In this document: positions 10,753-24,000 of the stretch, piece after piece
Layout: every line of letters begins with the position of its first letter
Position numbering within the stretch: position 1 is the first letter of the stretch
Notes under the pieces: generated by a model
The model's input: only the letters and a program-made list of their open reading frames with translations
What the model was told of the DNA's origin: nothing
Databases searched by the model: none
Source of the DNA: Symbiodinium natans
Lineage: Eukaryota > Sar > Dinophyceae > Suessiales > Symbiodiniaceae
Length of the DNA: 64,000 bases
Reading direction: 5' to 3'
Assembly (NCBI GenBank): GCA_905221605.1
Contig: CAJNDS010002146.1
Coordinates: forward strand, 436,001-500,000
Position numbers and translations under genes: made by a program

Positions 10753-13079
10753 GTCGATGTCAATGCTTTGTCGATCACGGCACTTAGGAGGTGAAATCGA
10801 CATCGATGGAACTGCTGGGCTGGAAAGATCTGGAAATGGCAGGAACACTGGCGCTGGCTCGCAGGGGCTTGCATAGTTGTCCGACAACTACATCCCGCAG
10901 AAGCTTCTTCAGGCATTTTCAGGCAGACACATGGACCTGGGCCAACAGCCACAGCAACCTCTGAGAGACAGCTGACGATAATCGCAGGGTGCACATGGGT
11001 GTGAGGCCGCTGTCTGCCACAGCCCAGTAGTGACCAGCAGCAGCCCCCGTCACTTAGGTCGATGGCTTTCCGGAAGCTCGCACCTGAGACATCGATCTTC
11101 TCCAATGAGCATAGTTGAAGCACCTTAACTTAACGCTCATTCGCAAGGCCGAGGGACAATCTGCTGGCAGAATCAGCGAGGCCGACCCTTTCATCATTGA
11201 AGCACTGCATGCCGAAAAGCTCTGCCTGCAATGCCCCGTCTACTCGTGCTTGATGAACGTGAAGGCAATGCACACCCATAGCTTGCATGTGTTTTCCAGA
11301 GCAAGGGTGTTCGAGGCGAGGTGCATCAGAGTTACATAAAATCAATCATGTTCATCCCCAGCCTTATCCTCGTCGCCTTCATCATCATTATCACATGCCA
11401 ACCCCGTTGACAATCTGTACCTCTGTTTCCTGCGCTAGCGGAGGTCAGCGATGAGGCATTCGACTTCTTGGGCAGCTTGCCGAGTCAGAGCCTCGATTAG
11501 AACTTACGTCGGAGAGGTCTGTATGGCAAGAAACACCTCGCAGACGGCTTCGCACAGTGAATCATGTGAGTGTCTGCAAGGGAAGCGGAGACCACCCTGG
11601 CTTCTATGTGATGATCCAAGCTTTCATGAGGCAGGAAGTGATGACACCGACTGTGCATATCCAGAGCTATAACTCCCCATATGCATTCCTCTTCCTATGA
11701 CTCCAGGGCAGTTTGGGGCATCAGAGCAGCTCTACGACTGTATGGTAGCGCAGGCTTGGCGAGATTGGGGGCGCGTGCTACGGGAATCACAGGACTTGCC
11801 GTGATGACTTGACACGCATGAACATTCCTTTCGGGTGGTCCGTGTGGCTATAATTTCTTTCTGGCGTGTACTGAGTTTACTGTAGCTGTTCGTAGTGGCT
11901 CTCGTGCGGTGGATTGCGGATAGCAGTGGCAGGTTGTCCATTCCGGAAGGACACCGCGCACTTTGCTGGCTCACGCCGCGAAAATCATCGACTGCTGGCA
12001 GCATAAGGTATGTGTCCTTAGTCCTTCTGTTACCCTATGCCTCAATCAGGGTGACCTGTCTTCGAATCTTCGAATCGCTTCATGGTCAGCTGAGGAGCTT
12101 TTTGCAACCGAAGCATGGCATTGGATGGCCACGGTCGGGCTCTTGGACTCAGAATGAGCCTGTATGCCACAGAGCTCAAGTGACTTGGCCCATCAAGGTC
12201 TACTTGCATTCCTTTGACCTGTGTGACTCTGACCACATACCAGCAGACTGGAGGCTCGGACAACGCATGGCAGCTTCACAGGTGGACCTACCAATCTAGT
12301 TTGTTTTATGAATGACTCAGGTGGAATGGAGACGACTTCTGTGCATACCACTACATTAGAGACGGACATTCGGACAGCTGGGGCGGATGCCTGGTTGCAC
12401 CACCAGATCCGCTGTTCCCTCCCTTTTGGTTTCAGATCGTCCTTGACAAGGCCGCCGCTGCTGGAAACGTTGGGCTCAGTTCTGTCCATTCGGCTCCTTG
12501 GCACCAAGCCATGAACAAACAGAAGCCCCGCTCAGTCCATCTCCACCCACGGCGAGGCTTTGTGGCCGCGCTGGCCGTCCGCTCGCGGGGGCTTCGGGAG
12601 ATTGGCGAGGAAGCTCGTGCTCTGGAGGCCAGGAGCATGTAGGAAATTTGGAGTTGAGAGGGTCTCGAAGGTGACAGAACAGGGAAGAGATCAAGAGCAG
12701 GGTAACCCAAATCAAGCAAATGAAGCTCTCAGGACTTGCGCATGGGTGGGGCGATGCTTGGCAGCTGTGCGGAGTTCGACCTTGTAGGTGAGCTGTGGGG
12801 TGGTGCCAGAGACGCATGGCTTCAAACTGGAACCAGCTCTCAAAATTGCTTGTATAGCAAGTAGCAACTGTCGTGGCATAGCCACCAACAGCATGTACAG
12901 CTACAGGATCTTCAGTGGCACATAGTTGCCGTCCAACGTCCGGAAACTTTGGCAGCACTGGAGGAAGTCACCGGCAGCCAAGGCAGGTGGTGGGGGGCTG
13001 TCCATGGTTTCCTGTCGGAATATACTCACGGTGCAGACTTGAGCCATGGGAAGGTGACCCGCTGATTGACACCACTGAT
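10753..13079. other. No recognisable gene
   Basis: Short unassigned frames on both strands. A Pro/Ser-rich minus-strand frame near 12476-12958 has no recognisable motif. Confidence 0.4.
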
Positions 13080-15600
13080 GCTCAAAGGTTCGTCATGTGG
13101 CACGCGCTGCAGTTGAACAGCCTTGTGCGCTTGCACTTGCGCGACGTGGCACGCGTGGCTGGCCGGCATGCCAGCGCAGCGTTCGGCAAGCTTGCATCGG
13201 CGGTGACGTGTTATCATCTCGGCATGTAGCCACTGTGATTGTTTAACTCCACACTCAGGGGACAGATCTGTCCAAGACACCGGCGCTGGCAATGCTGGCC
13301 TATCCGTCCTACTTATCCTTGCTCATCATCCCGGCCCTGCTACAGGTGTGGCCAGCCGTGGCCTCAGGTCGCTGTGCAGCAACTTGCAGTGATGACATGA
13401 GATGAGCCGAACCGCAAAGGACCTCGAGCTCTCCCTCTTTCGCTTGGGTCGGTGGATGACGCATGAAAAGTGTCCTGCCTGCGCCCAGCTCTACGAGGAC
13501 CACCGAGACAGTCTGACAATGCTGCGTTGGGTTCTCTGCTTCCGTAAATCGAGAGCTCGGCCCATGCTGCGCTGCCTTCCTGCCTTCGCAGGAGCGCTTC
13601 CTCCATGATGAGCCTGCACTTCAGGAGTTGCCCTTGGACTTCACAAGCCAGCCTGCCGGCAATGTCGTGTCCTGCCTTGAGTTCTCCGCCTCTACTAGTC
13701 TCTACTTTACTGCAGATTGACATTGTACATGTGGCCATCATGGGACTGATTGGGGCAGCGACCGATCCATGGTAAATGTGTCTCACTCGGAGACCATGAA
13801 CGCTAAGGTTTGGTCGGCTGATCCTGCTGATCATGGCGACTTCCTTGTCCGATTGAGCACGCTCCTCTCGCATCCAAGGATGCATGCTGGTGAGGTCTCT
13901 TTCCCGCCTTCAATGCAGGCAGTTCTTTCCTTCCTGGGAGCTACAAGTACCTATCTGTTGCGATGTGTGCTGACCACAACCACGCAATCGCAAGATCCAT
14001 TGCTACATGAGCAAATTGGAAGAACTTTGTCCCTCGCACAATCGCGCGGTCCTCGCGGAGCATCCGCAGTCCAAGGTTTTGGTCTGCGCCGCTCCTCTTT
14101 GGCTTTGCGCCAGCCTGCTTCTGGTAAATGCTCAGCGAGCCTTGATCTGTCTTGATCCGTGTTTCTTCGGTATTCCAAGGTTGGCAAGGCTAGTGGCGAG
14201 CCATCCTCCTGTTGTCAAAGCCAAGGAAAGCCGCTTCTGTCCTTGTGCCTGATGCGTCATGACTTGGGTGGGCCGCCCGGCTTCACGGCCAGTCAGGCGA
14301 GGGAAGTTCTCCGACAGGACCATGAATGCATTCCCTGACATGCACCGAAGCAGCAAAGCAGCACAGCATGGCTTACAGTACGTGTCCCATGTCAGCGCAC
14401 CGTTTTCTTAGAGCGTAAGAAGGACGTCGTGGAGCCTCTGGCCGCGGCCGTCACCGGTGGACGTCAACTCCGCAACCTCTGGGTGAGGGAAGACATGGCC
14501 CGATCTTATGGGAACTTCGAGCTGGAGGAGAATAAAAAAGCAGAGATGTATCAAGTTTCAACCCTTCAGCTTATTTCAACGAACCTCAAGCCGTGGTGCC
14601 CTTCCATCGGACAGGAGTATGACAACTTCCATCCTTTCGTTTGGCTTCCGTCGCTCTACATTGAAGACCGATACTCTGGGCCTGGGCCTGAAACATCCAG
14701 AAACTGCGGGCTCGCAGAAGGAAGCTGCATGTCCAGCTCGTCGCAGCAGGTGCTACGACACGGCCGATGTCGTCGTCATGCGGGAGGGATCGCTAGGCTG
14801 GAGAGCGGCTTGTAAAGGGAGCTTGCCGTCCTTGCCAGCTCAACTTGCCATCAACACTCGCGAGGTCGCTTTGCCCCAACCATCCATGGCCATCTGTTCT
14901 TCAGCTTGCTGATGCAGATCGTTCCCTCCGTTGGCTGGAAACCTGCTGCTTGCTCGAGGCAATGTTCTACCTGCTTCCGTGTAGTTTCACATCTCCTGTA
15001 CCAGTACAGGAACACACGCGTGGTGTATCGCAGCTTGCAGCTTGCTTTCGCCTACCTTTCCTGGTAGAAGCACGAATTGAATCTATCTGAGGCTTCACCC
15101 TGGAGATTTCGGCTTCTGCCATACACAACCGAGCGTCTCTCTTATTCTGAGATAGCTTCGCACCGAGCCGCTGTGTTCATTCCGCGGGTGTGGTATGGCA
15201 AGTTGAAGCTGGGCTTGACATGCTGTGTTTGGGACCCGCGGGTTGGCTTCTTTTTAGAAGTCTTTCGAGTTTTTGAAGCCCAGGACCTTTAAGGATCTGG
15301 TTACCATGGAAATTCCCTTGTTCATGCCAGATCTTGAGCTCCAGGCCTGCTGCCCATTGTGCAAACATGTCCGGACCTCGCAAGTGGCTGCTGTTCTCCT
15401 GTCCGCTGTTCTCCTCCAGGCATCAATCTCAACTTTGCACAGCGAATGGGGCTGTGGTCGGTGGGCCCAACATGAGACGTGGGCACAGATGCTGTGCAAG
15501 GCGGTGCTTTGCTCGGTCGTGTTGGCAAATGCGCCATGCACCACTTCTTACCTTATGGTGTGGCGCAGCTGTGTGTTTGACCAAGGTGCGTGTGACGCAT
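13080..15600 (+). CDS. Exon-like pieces of an unidentified membrane protein
   Basis: Several short segments look like exons bounded by pyrimidine-CAG acceptors and GT donors, though I could not join them into one frame. Near 13090-13202: WHALQLNSLVRLHLRDVARV and onward, ending at a GTGACG donor. Near 13258-13348: LAMLAYPSYLSLLIIPALLQ, hydrophobic, ending at GTGTGG. Near 13716-13772: IDIVHVAIMGLIGAATDPW between CTGCAG and GTAAAT. Near 13918-13990: AVLSFLGATSTYLLRCVL after ATGCAG. Near 14000-14124: HPQSKVLVCAAPLWLCASLL before GTAAAT. Near 14410-14485: VVEPLAAAVTGGRQLRNLW before GTGAGG. The repeated hydrophobic segments suggest a multi-pass membrane protein of many small exons. Coordinates mark the region, not a gene model. 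Confidence 0.3.
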
Positions 15601-17789
15601 CGCTTGCCTCAATCGTCATTTTTCCGTCTCCCGCCTGCGATGGTATGGTGAGTCGAAGGTAGGTGGGGCAGCGTCCAGCAAGTAGCCCAAGGACATCCGT
15701 ATGTGAAGCGCTTTGGCAGCGCAGTTGATTCTTGCTGGCATTATGTCGCTATGCTTCGAAAGTCTGACTATAACTATGTGATGATTTCGAGCTCAATTTC
15801 TTTGTGCTTGCCCTTTGCCACGCTGGGTCCCAGGCATCAACACATGCGTTTTGTTGCTGTTGCGCGATGTTTTTCGGTCGTTGGTTTTTGAGTTCCCGTA
15901 ACAACTCAGGATTTGGTTCGCCAGCTGGTGATGATGGACTGCGCTGCGCTGCTTCAAGTCAACCAAGATGTTCGGCGATGGAACTCGATGTTGCTGCAGG
16001 AGCCTTGGGCTGCAAGGTGTGCGGAGACGCGGGCAGTGACATCTGAACATCTCTGACCCCATGCCAGAACTGCTAAGGATGACTTGGCATTCTGGCGAAC
16101 AGCCATCCAGGTAAACCAGCCCGGGAGGGAGGGTTGTGATTGATAGCTCTGCTTCATCTCAGGGATGAATGTCAGTGCGGACCAATCCTACTCGGTGCGA
16201 CACAAGCGAGTTCAGATCTTCCATTCAGGCACTAGCTTCTGGTTCTGGCGAGACTGCAAGTTCGGCGGTCGCTGAGGCACAGCTCCGTCTCGCATGTCAG
16301 CCGATGTTGATGTTATATGTGTTTCCGACGTTTCATCGCAAGGAGATGGATGCCTTTGCCAAACACAAGCATCATTTCGCTCTGCCCACTCTGCCCGCCC
16401 CCGTCGCCCTCTGCGAGCTACCGGCTGCAGCTCACTGCACAGTTCTGGAGGACTTCTTGTTTGACAGCAGGTCAGCGTTTTGCTGCGACTCCCGAATCTA
16501 TTGACGAATATTGACTATTCAGCTATTTCCTCCCGAAGGACCCTGCGATGGACTCTTGCTGTGTGGAAGCTGCCATCGTCGCATCGCGTGCGGAAAGGAG
16601 CTCGGCTCACCAGCCACCAGTAGAAAGACATCTTCCGCACATCTTCTCTAGCCTCTTATTAAAACTTCGGATGTAATTTGCAACTTGGGCCATTGGGTTA
16701 GTGTGCGGGGCTCTGTGAAAGGATTGCAGATGCCTGCTCAACCACTTTTTGGCTTTGCGGACCCACCACGCCCCTCAGACCTTCTTGAGGGCAGCAAGCC
16801 ACATTTTAAAGGGACAGTGATTACAGAGGCTAGGCTTCCAGTTTTGGGCGGGCGCGTGCACTGACACCGCTTGTCATACACCAGGAGAAGATCGGTGCCG
16901 CAAGGTGCAGGCGCTCGAGGGGTTGAGCATCTTCAGGGCAAAAAGCCATGAGAGCCGTGGTCGTGGAAGGTTCGACGAACGCCTCAGGGTGCGCCACCCG
17001 AAGCTGCTACGCCGCACTGACTCGCGTGATCTCTTTCCTTGTTCCAAGGGATGCCACGTGCTTGGCTCAGATGGACTTGTGCCCAGAAGGCCGAAAGTGT
17101 TCAGCCCAGTTGTGCTGATAGAGGCAGTACTGAAGCAGCAGCGCTAAGCTAGGAATTTCGACAAGATGGGTCGACATGTCGTGTGTGCAGGCCAGCTGCT
17201 TTATGGCGTTCATCTGCTTCAAGACACACCAGTACAGTGGAATGCAGTACGCCCATCTCCAGAGCATGTGTGATGGTCACTGGAGCTGCGAGCCGTTGCC
17301 CTGTGGATCCCACTGCATGTTCTACCCAATGATATGATATTCCATCACGTCTCCGGGGCTGCGCTCAAAATCGCTTCACCATCATGAAACCGGCGAGTGG
17401 AAGTGGTTTGCGCATCCATACACGAGTTGGGTATCAGTGCGTCGAAGGTGGATCTGCACTCCCGCTGCCAGGTTGAATAGTGCAGTCGATAAGTTCTGCT
17501 TTCTTGTTCGCCACCGAAGATGGAGAGGTGTGAGCGCGAAACTTAAGCAGAGGTCGCTATGGCATGTCTTCATGGTGGAGCTCCTCCGCAACCTCAAACG
17601 CCCTCGCTACACCAGCCTCGTGGCTGTCACTCCTTGAGATGTGCTTGCGCTGCCCGAAGCACACATCAGCTGCGCATCCTGACGAGAAACACCGTGTCTC
17701 GAGCTTCGATGGGTCAGTGCAAAACCGATACACGCTCTGGCACGTGTACAGCACTTGTGCAACATGCTTACCTGACGTGAAACGTGCAG
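15601..17789. other. No clear gene; possible decayed helicase sequence at right end
   Basis: Unassigned short frames. Around 17480-17660, scattered words resemble DEAD-box motifs in different frames (MACLHGG near 17559 recalls the helicase-C HG motif; RYTSLVAVTP near 17607 recalls the LVATD motif). They suggest that the helicase fragment at 17790 once extended leftward. Confidence 0.3.
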
Positions 17790-18045
17790 AGCGTGGTATA
17801 TGTTCACCGAATTGGACGCACAGGAAGTTCTGGCGAAAAGGGTGATTCGTACGTACGCCTGTCTGCATCGGATTGGAGCCTTAGCTGGCCAGATTCTCAA
17901 ACAACTGAAGAATTCAAAGCAAGAAATTCCACAAGAGCTCAGCGACATTGCCGAAGGCAAGCTTGATGGATCGTGGGGTGGCAAAAAGTCGGATACGTTG
18001 GACAACAAATACGCGGAGTCGACATCGTATGAAAGCTACGAATCT
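17790..18045 (+). pseudogene. Fragment of a DEAD-box RNA helicase, frameshifted
   Basis: After an acceptor-like ACGTGCAG (ending 17789) the frame reads SVVYVHRIGRTGSSGEKGDS, which contains helicase motif VI (HRIGRTG) and the following glycine-rich turn typical of DEAD-box RNA helicases. The normal continuation of the family, an Asp-containing segment then a helix ending in VPxEL, is present but split: SASDWSL ends in one frame at 17882, and AGQILKQLKNSKQEIPQEL continues in the next frame from 17884. One extra A at 17883 explains the shift. The tail (DGSWGGKKSDTLDNKY) is low-complexity. No intact motifs I-V lie upstream in frame. This could be a decaying copy or an error in the sequence; a working exon would need the extra base to be absent. 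Confidence 0.6.
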
Positions 18046-21000
18046 CCAGATTCACGGGCTGGAAGATGCACAGGAGAGTCAGGAGACTTCCTGGAATGCT
18101 CAAGAGACTTCAAGAGACGACTGACACAACGTCCTGGAAGGACGACGACTGCCCTTGGTGAATCGAGAGAACTACTTGGGGTTTATCGGCTTATCGGCTT
18201 ATCAGATGGCTTCCGGTGCCTGATACGTCTGCCATTGGCTATCAAATGCAATGCTGCGACGCACCTGGCTTGTGCAGTTTGGAAGGTTGTGGGTTTATCT
18301 TGGGAAGCTTCAGCTGTTGCTGGCCCTGCCCAACACTACAGATGATTGAAACTGCATGTCGAAATCCTTCATCTTGAGTACCGAGGCCTTTATCTGTGGT
18401 CGAGCCAAATGGGTCTGGCGTCCATGCAGATGGACACGTCAAGAAGCCGATGTTTGGCGGATGGCAGCTTGGCAACTTGGCAGCCAGGACGTGTTCTGAA
18501 ATGGTACGGTTTACGCTGCGCTGCCGCGATAGCTAGCCCATGCTGGCCCTAAAGTCCTTGAAGACAGATTTTTGAGAGCGGCCCTTCAAATCTTAAACAT
18601 TCTTAAACCTGAGTTTGTTCTCGGCAAAGACACATGGCCCGCTCAAGGCAAGCTCGTCACATGGCGACACCTTGAATGCTGGCCGATGCACAGTTTCTCC
18701 AGAATACCTTCTTTCACAAATGCTGTGTCGCGGGTTTGTTGCTGCACGCGCGTGGCCTTTCTCTCGCGTGCCGTCTTGGTGTGTCCACAGCTTGGACTCT
18801 GTTCGGGTTTCAACGTTTCGTGTTTTGGGACTGTCCCACTGAGGCAAGAAAGGGGAGGCCGGTCCGTGGTAGTCCCCTGGTGTGACCCCCTATCTACTAA
18901 GACACCCTCCGCACCCAGTTCCTCCTCTGTGTGGGGTGCAGGCGCGTCCGGCCTGGTACGCGCGGTGAACTGCTAGCTGGTCTGCCTTCCAAAACTGCAC
19001 AACCAACTGTCTAGCTTGAGGAAGCCTAGTTCGGCTATTCCCAGTGTGTCTCGGGTGTCTCAAGGGCTCTCAGGAAACACTATCCCTTCTGGCAGTGGGT
19101 AAGCTCTTTTTGCTCAGCTTTCGGCTCCGCAGGAAAGAAGGGAGAGAGAGAGAGATAGAGTAGAACCGCTTGGCCGTCGCGGCTGGGGACCTCCTCCTAG
19201 GGGGTCCTCTCAAGCGTGGAGATGGAGAAGAAGAAGGATAATGAGAAGAAGAGAGAGTCCGCCATGTCCGGACACCGGGACCACGAGAGACTGGACGCGA
19301 ACCCGGCCGTCGTGGCCGGGTTCCCCGAGAGGGGGACTCAAAGCGTGCACAAGAAAGAATGAGGACAAAAAGAGGACCACAGAGGGAAGTGACATGATGC
19401 GCTGCTGCTTTGGGATTTGATTTTAGATGATTTTGGGCTTGGTTTCCCTGCAAACTGAGGGAGCTATTGGCGATGGGCTGACCCTCATTTGGTTTTGCAG
19501 CGAATGCTCATGGCTTCTCCACTTCGTCCTGGCCGGCACTGCGCGAAGTCGTCTGTGCGGCCATTTCCCGGTCTCTTCCGAACGGTTTTGAACTTGAGGC
19601 ACAACTAACGAAGGTAGTAGTGAAGGCAGCCGCCTCCTTTCACAAGCTGGGGCATAGAACCAGCTCCAGGCAGCGATGAATGGAAACTTTGGTCAAGCGC
19701 AAAGCAGATGTCGGTGACATATCAATGTCCTGCTGGCAGCAGGTCTTTCTCTGCTGTAAAATTTCTCTGTTTGTCTCTGATGAGATTTCTGATATCCGGC
19801 GCTGCTGCTTTTGGCTTTGCTGGGCACTCAGACGTCGCAGACGCAAGCCAGATGAGAGCATACATCAGCAGCTTCGCCAACCGTCGCGGACAGCAGCATA
19901 CCACAGTCCTTCACAGAGCGCAAAGCCCACCCACCGAAAGGAAAAGCATTGGCAGGAAGTCACAAGCCTAGCCTGCTGGCCTGTTGAGCACCATGGTGCG
20001 TGCAGGCAAGACTATAATATTAAATATACAGATGTGCTGCAGCTCATGGATGTTTGCACAATGCTTACACATGTTCCGCAACACTTCAGTATTCATCCTG
20101 CGCATCCTGTAGGGTAGGGTGAAACTCATAAAGCCGGTGAGCAGGACCTCGCGTACTTACAGAGGAGATTCCTGAAAAGCTTCATCCTCAGATGATTGAC
20201 ACGTCGGGCAGAGCGGCTCCTGCCTTTTTGTGGGTGGTTTTTGTCATGAGGTTGGAAGAGTTCTGTGGCGAGCTCGACTTGCATCGCCCTTTGGGTGGCC
20301 CATTATGGTGGAACTCTCTGCTATGGAATCTTGCCTGCAGCCTTAACTTGAGGGCAGCATGGGTAGAAAGGTCGGCGAGTCTGGCCTCCTGGTTGCCCGC
20401 CCGTTGCCCCTGGTTGCCTTGCAATGTTCTGTACAGGACCAACTATCCGCCTCTGGCAATGTTCAGCGACAAGACCTTCCAAGAGGCATCACGCCGTTGC
20501 TTTGCCACGTTGTTTTTTTGCAAGTGCACGCAGAGTGTGGGACATCACGCGATCAGGGCAAAAGATCAGATTTCTTCGCCAGCCTGTCAGCGCTAAACAC
20601 CGACAGCAGGCCCATTGGGTTGCTGGTTTCAAAGTTGAAAAACCAATGGTCAGTTCTCTACATTTTGGTTCCCTAAACAATAGGGGCCGCCTTATAACCC
20701 AAAGGGGCCGTTTTTTAGAGGAGTGATCGATCCTATTTGGAGAAATCTTAGATGCCTCAGATTCGATGAGAGACGGATGCATGTGGTAGGGGCGCTGGCT
20801 GCTTTGCCTGTATACAATGTGACACACAGTGATGACTCGCTGCAAGCGGCCCTGAGGCTGAGCGAACAATACGTCACGTTTACGGCAGCTCGACATGCTG
20901 GGAGCTGAGGGAGCTGAGCGTCTGACCTCTCGGAATGCGGGGGCGTTTCTTGGTGCAGTGGCACCCGCACTCGGAGGACTTGTGCACATCGCGGCCCATA

Positions 21001-24000
21001 CCCGAGAAAAACTGCCGTCTCACTGTCTGGGGCTCAGTAGCTCATCTTGCACGTGGCAGTTCTCGTGGTTGGCATTACCTCGGCAAAGAGCGCCAAGGGA
21101 ACGTATTGTCGCTCTGAAAGGCAAATCCGTCTCGACCGACCAAGGTTGAGTGCATGCAATATGAGGGCGTTCGCGCGATCACCTTAGATGACAGATTCTC
21201 ACAGAATATGTGTCCTGATTGTCACGAGCTAGTCAGTCAAGATCTTGGCCTGGTGCTCTGGTAGCGGGAGAGAAGGCGTGTGCTGGGCCTTGTCAGCTGT
21301 GGTTTGGCATGTGATGGCCAAGGACTGTACGTGGAACTTCCCCCTGCAAGACTACATTCCAAAACGTGACAATCACAACGTGCCGGACGTTCAGGCTGAT
21401 CGTGATCGAAATCTGAAGTCTTTGCTTGTTGTGCTTCGTGCGGACAGTGAGAGCCATTCTACGATTCTGGTTCTCGCAACACCTGCTTTCTGCATCCTTG
21501 CGCTGTGCTGGTGGCCTGTGCCAAAGGCCCGCAGATTCTGGGACAACAACGTTGTCCACATGGGCCTAAATGCAGAGGAGCTTGGTGTAGGGTGCAGATT
21601 TGAACGCGAACTGCCTTGCAAACTTTGGCACGTTGCACCGAAAGAGAAGACACGTGTCGTAAGCGTGTGCTGAAGCGCTTCACAGACAGAGCTCGCGAGG
21701 AAGGTACGAAGAGCGAGAGAGAGAGAGATAGACCCCTGACCTCAAGCCCCGAAGAAAGAAAGAAACCAAGAAAGAAGGAAAGACAAGAAAGAAAGAAAGC
21801 AAGCAAGTAAGGAAGGAAGGAAAGGAAGGAAGGAAGGAAAGAACGAAAGAAAGAAAGACAGAAAGAAAGAACGAAAGAGAAAGACATAAGAGAGAGTAAG
21901 GGGGCCTCGTCTTCGCTGGGTAGTAGAAGAAGAAGAGAGACAAGCCCGCCCACCCCGTGCCCAATGGAACAGGATCAATTTATCCCTCCCCCCTTCTCAT
22001 CCGAACCAAACTAAGCAGCGAGCGGTCGTGGCCGGGGCTCCTCTCCTGAAAAAAGGGTCTCTTCACTAAACACAAGCAGAAGAAGAAGGGAGGCTGAAAA
22101 TGAATAGATCGGTCATCTCACGCATTGCAGCAAAGGTCGAAGGAGCCCGGCAGAACCAGTGGATCATGGTTAGGCTGTTGGTTCAGTCGGGGAGGGTTGC
22201 GAGCACCTTTAGTTTACGGGCCGACAGTGTAAACAAAAGCTGCGCTTATTGCAATCAGACAGTTCCTTGGGTTCTCATGTCGTGCTGTACCACGGAACCA
22301 CGCTAGCAGTACACAGTTGCAAGCGGGCATGAGGTGGTGGGAGTACGAAACCAACATAGCATCCCATTACCACTTACCCACCCCTCAATGTCTGCAGCAG
22401 GAGTTCTCTCAGAAAATCATGCCGGTGGGTGACATTGAGGCCGCTGAGCCTGCACAGACTTGCCTCAGTCACAGAATGTGGAACCATAGAATCGGAATAC
22501 GCAAGGCACTCAACAGAAGGGGTCGCCAGCAATTAAGCACCTGCGAGCTGCAAGCCAGGCGGAGATTCGCATAGCCGACTTTGCTGGCAATCCCACCTGG
22601 GGCCACTTGGTGGCAGAGTTCCCCGTGCTTGGCCGTCATGCGGACTGCAAGGACAAAGAATTGCGCACATCCACACTTGTGCCGAAGACCACACTGTACA
22701 GTGTAAAGTGCAGTTTTGCATCACTGTGGGAATTGAGCGCTGCGCTCCTTGATCCAGGCTACTACCCCTGTGTTCTGCGCCGGTGCCTCGGGACATCCGA
22801 GAACGATTGGGATCGTCCTCCCACAAGGGGTCAGGAAGCTGGGAAAGATAGGAGGGACCCTAGTTCAGAGAAGGGCTGGGTCTGCATGCTTTGTTTGCTC
22901 ACAGAGTTGCATGCTGTCTGATTAACTTGTCGAAGGCTCTAAGGGTTTGTGAACGTCAAGGGCCACGAGCCTGAGTACCCCTCGCCCACCCGAGGTATCG
23001 CTGGCTGGCCCTTCCGGATCCGGAAAATCGGAACCTTTGAGGGCTACGGGAAGGCGGGTTTCATGTCAGCTTCCCCTCCCTTCATCCATCCGTGCATTCA
23101 TCTGTGCACTCAGAATGGCCACCATGAGCTGAACATTGGCTCTTTGCCCAGCATTCAAGGGAAGGGCCAGCAATCAGACGCAGTCTTTGTGGCTGTGCAT
23201 CAGACGTTTACACAGTCGCAAGCGCTTTGCCGTGGCGAGCAGCCCGCCGAAAGTACTTAACTACGCACTTGATTCTTGTGTCATTTGAGGTCTTCACTAT
23301 TTCGAGCAGGACAAGCTCTGGAACCTCTTGGAAGGCAGGAAGCTGCAGCATGCTTGCAGCTTGCACATGAAGCCAAGTTTTGGTGCAAACTTCCATGATC
23401 CTTGAACATCTGCTGTGGTAGGTCCTGCAAGCTTGGCGGCCACCGGGCCAGTCCCTCAATCCGGTTGTGCAAGTTGTGCTTGGACTGTGGGTTGTGTGGA
23501 TGCCAATGCCGTGCAGCTCTGGAGGCCTGACCAATCCATGGCGCTGCAGGGAAACCAACGACGCGGCTTCAAGTTCTACGCACTGGCCTCGGCATGCCTC
23601 GGCGGCGATATACCACCAGAATTTATGGCCACGGTTTAGATGGGAATGGGACTGAAGCAGGCCATGCTGACAGACCTGGACTGGCTGGGGCCCAACCTGA
23701 ACCACAAGAAGTATGATGATCCAGAGGCAATCTTCGAAAAGTACTCACGAGAAGGCCCTCAACACTGTAGAAGGCCAAATATGTTTGATGCAGGTGCCGC
23801 AGGAGAAGGGCTACGTCTGGTTCACCGTAGAGGAAACGGTAGAGGCTCGTGCAACCTCACCTGTCGCAATAGGCAAGGCTGCCCGAGACCTGGCCCTTTC
23901 AGATCTTTTGTGCGCAGAGACATGCTGAACGCGAGGCCTGCCCAACAGAATAGCCGACTGAGGTCCGTATCAAGCTGCTGGACGAGGGCATCGTTCCAGC

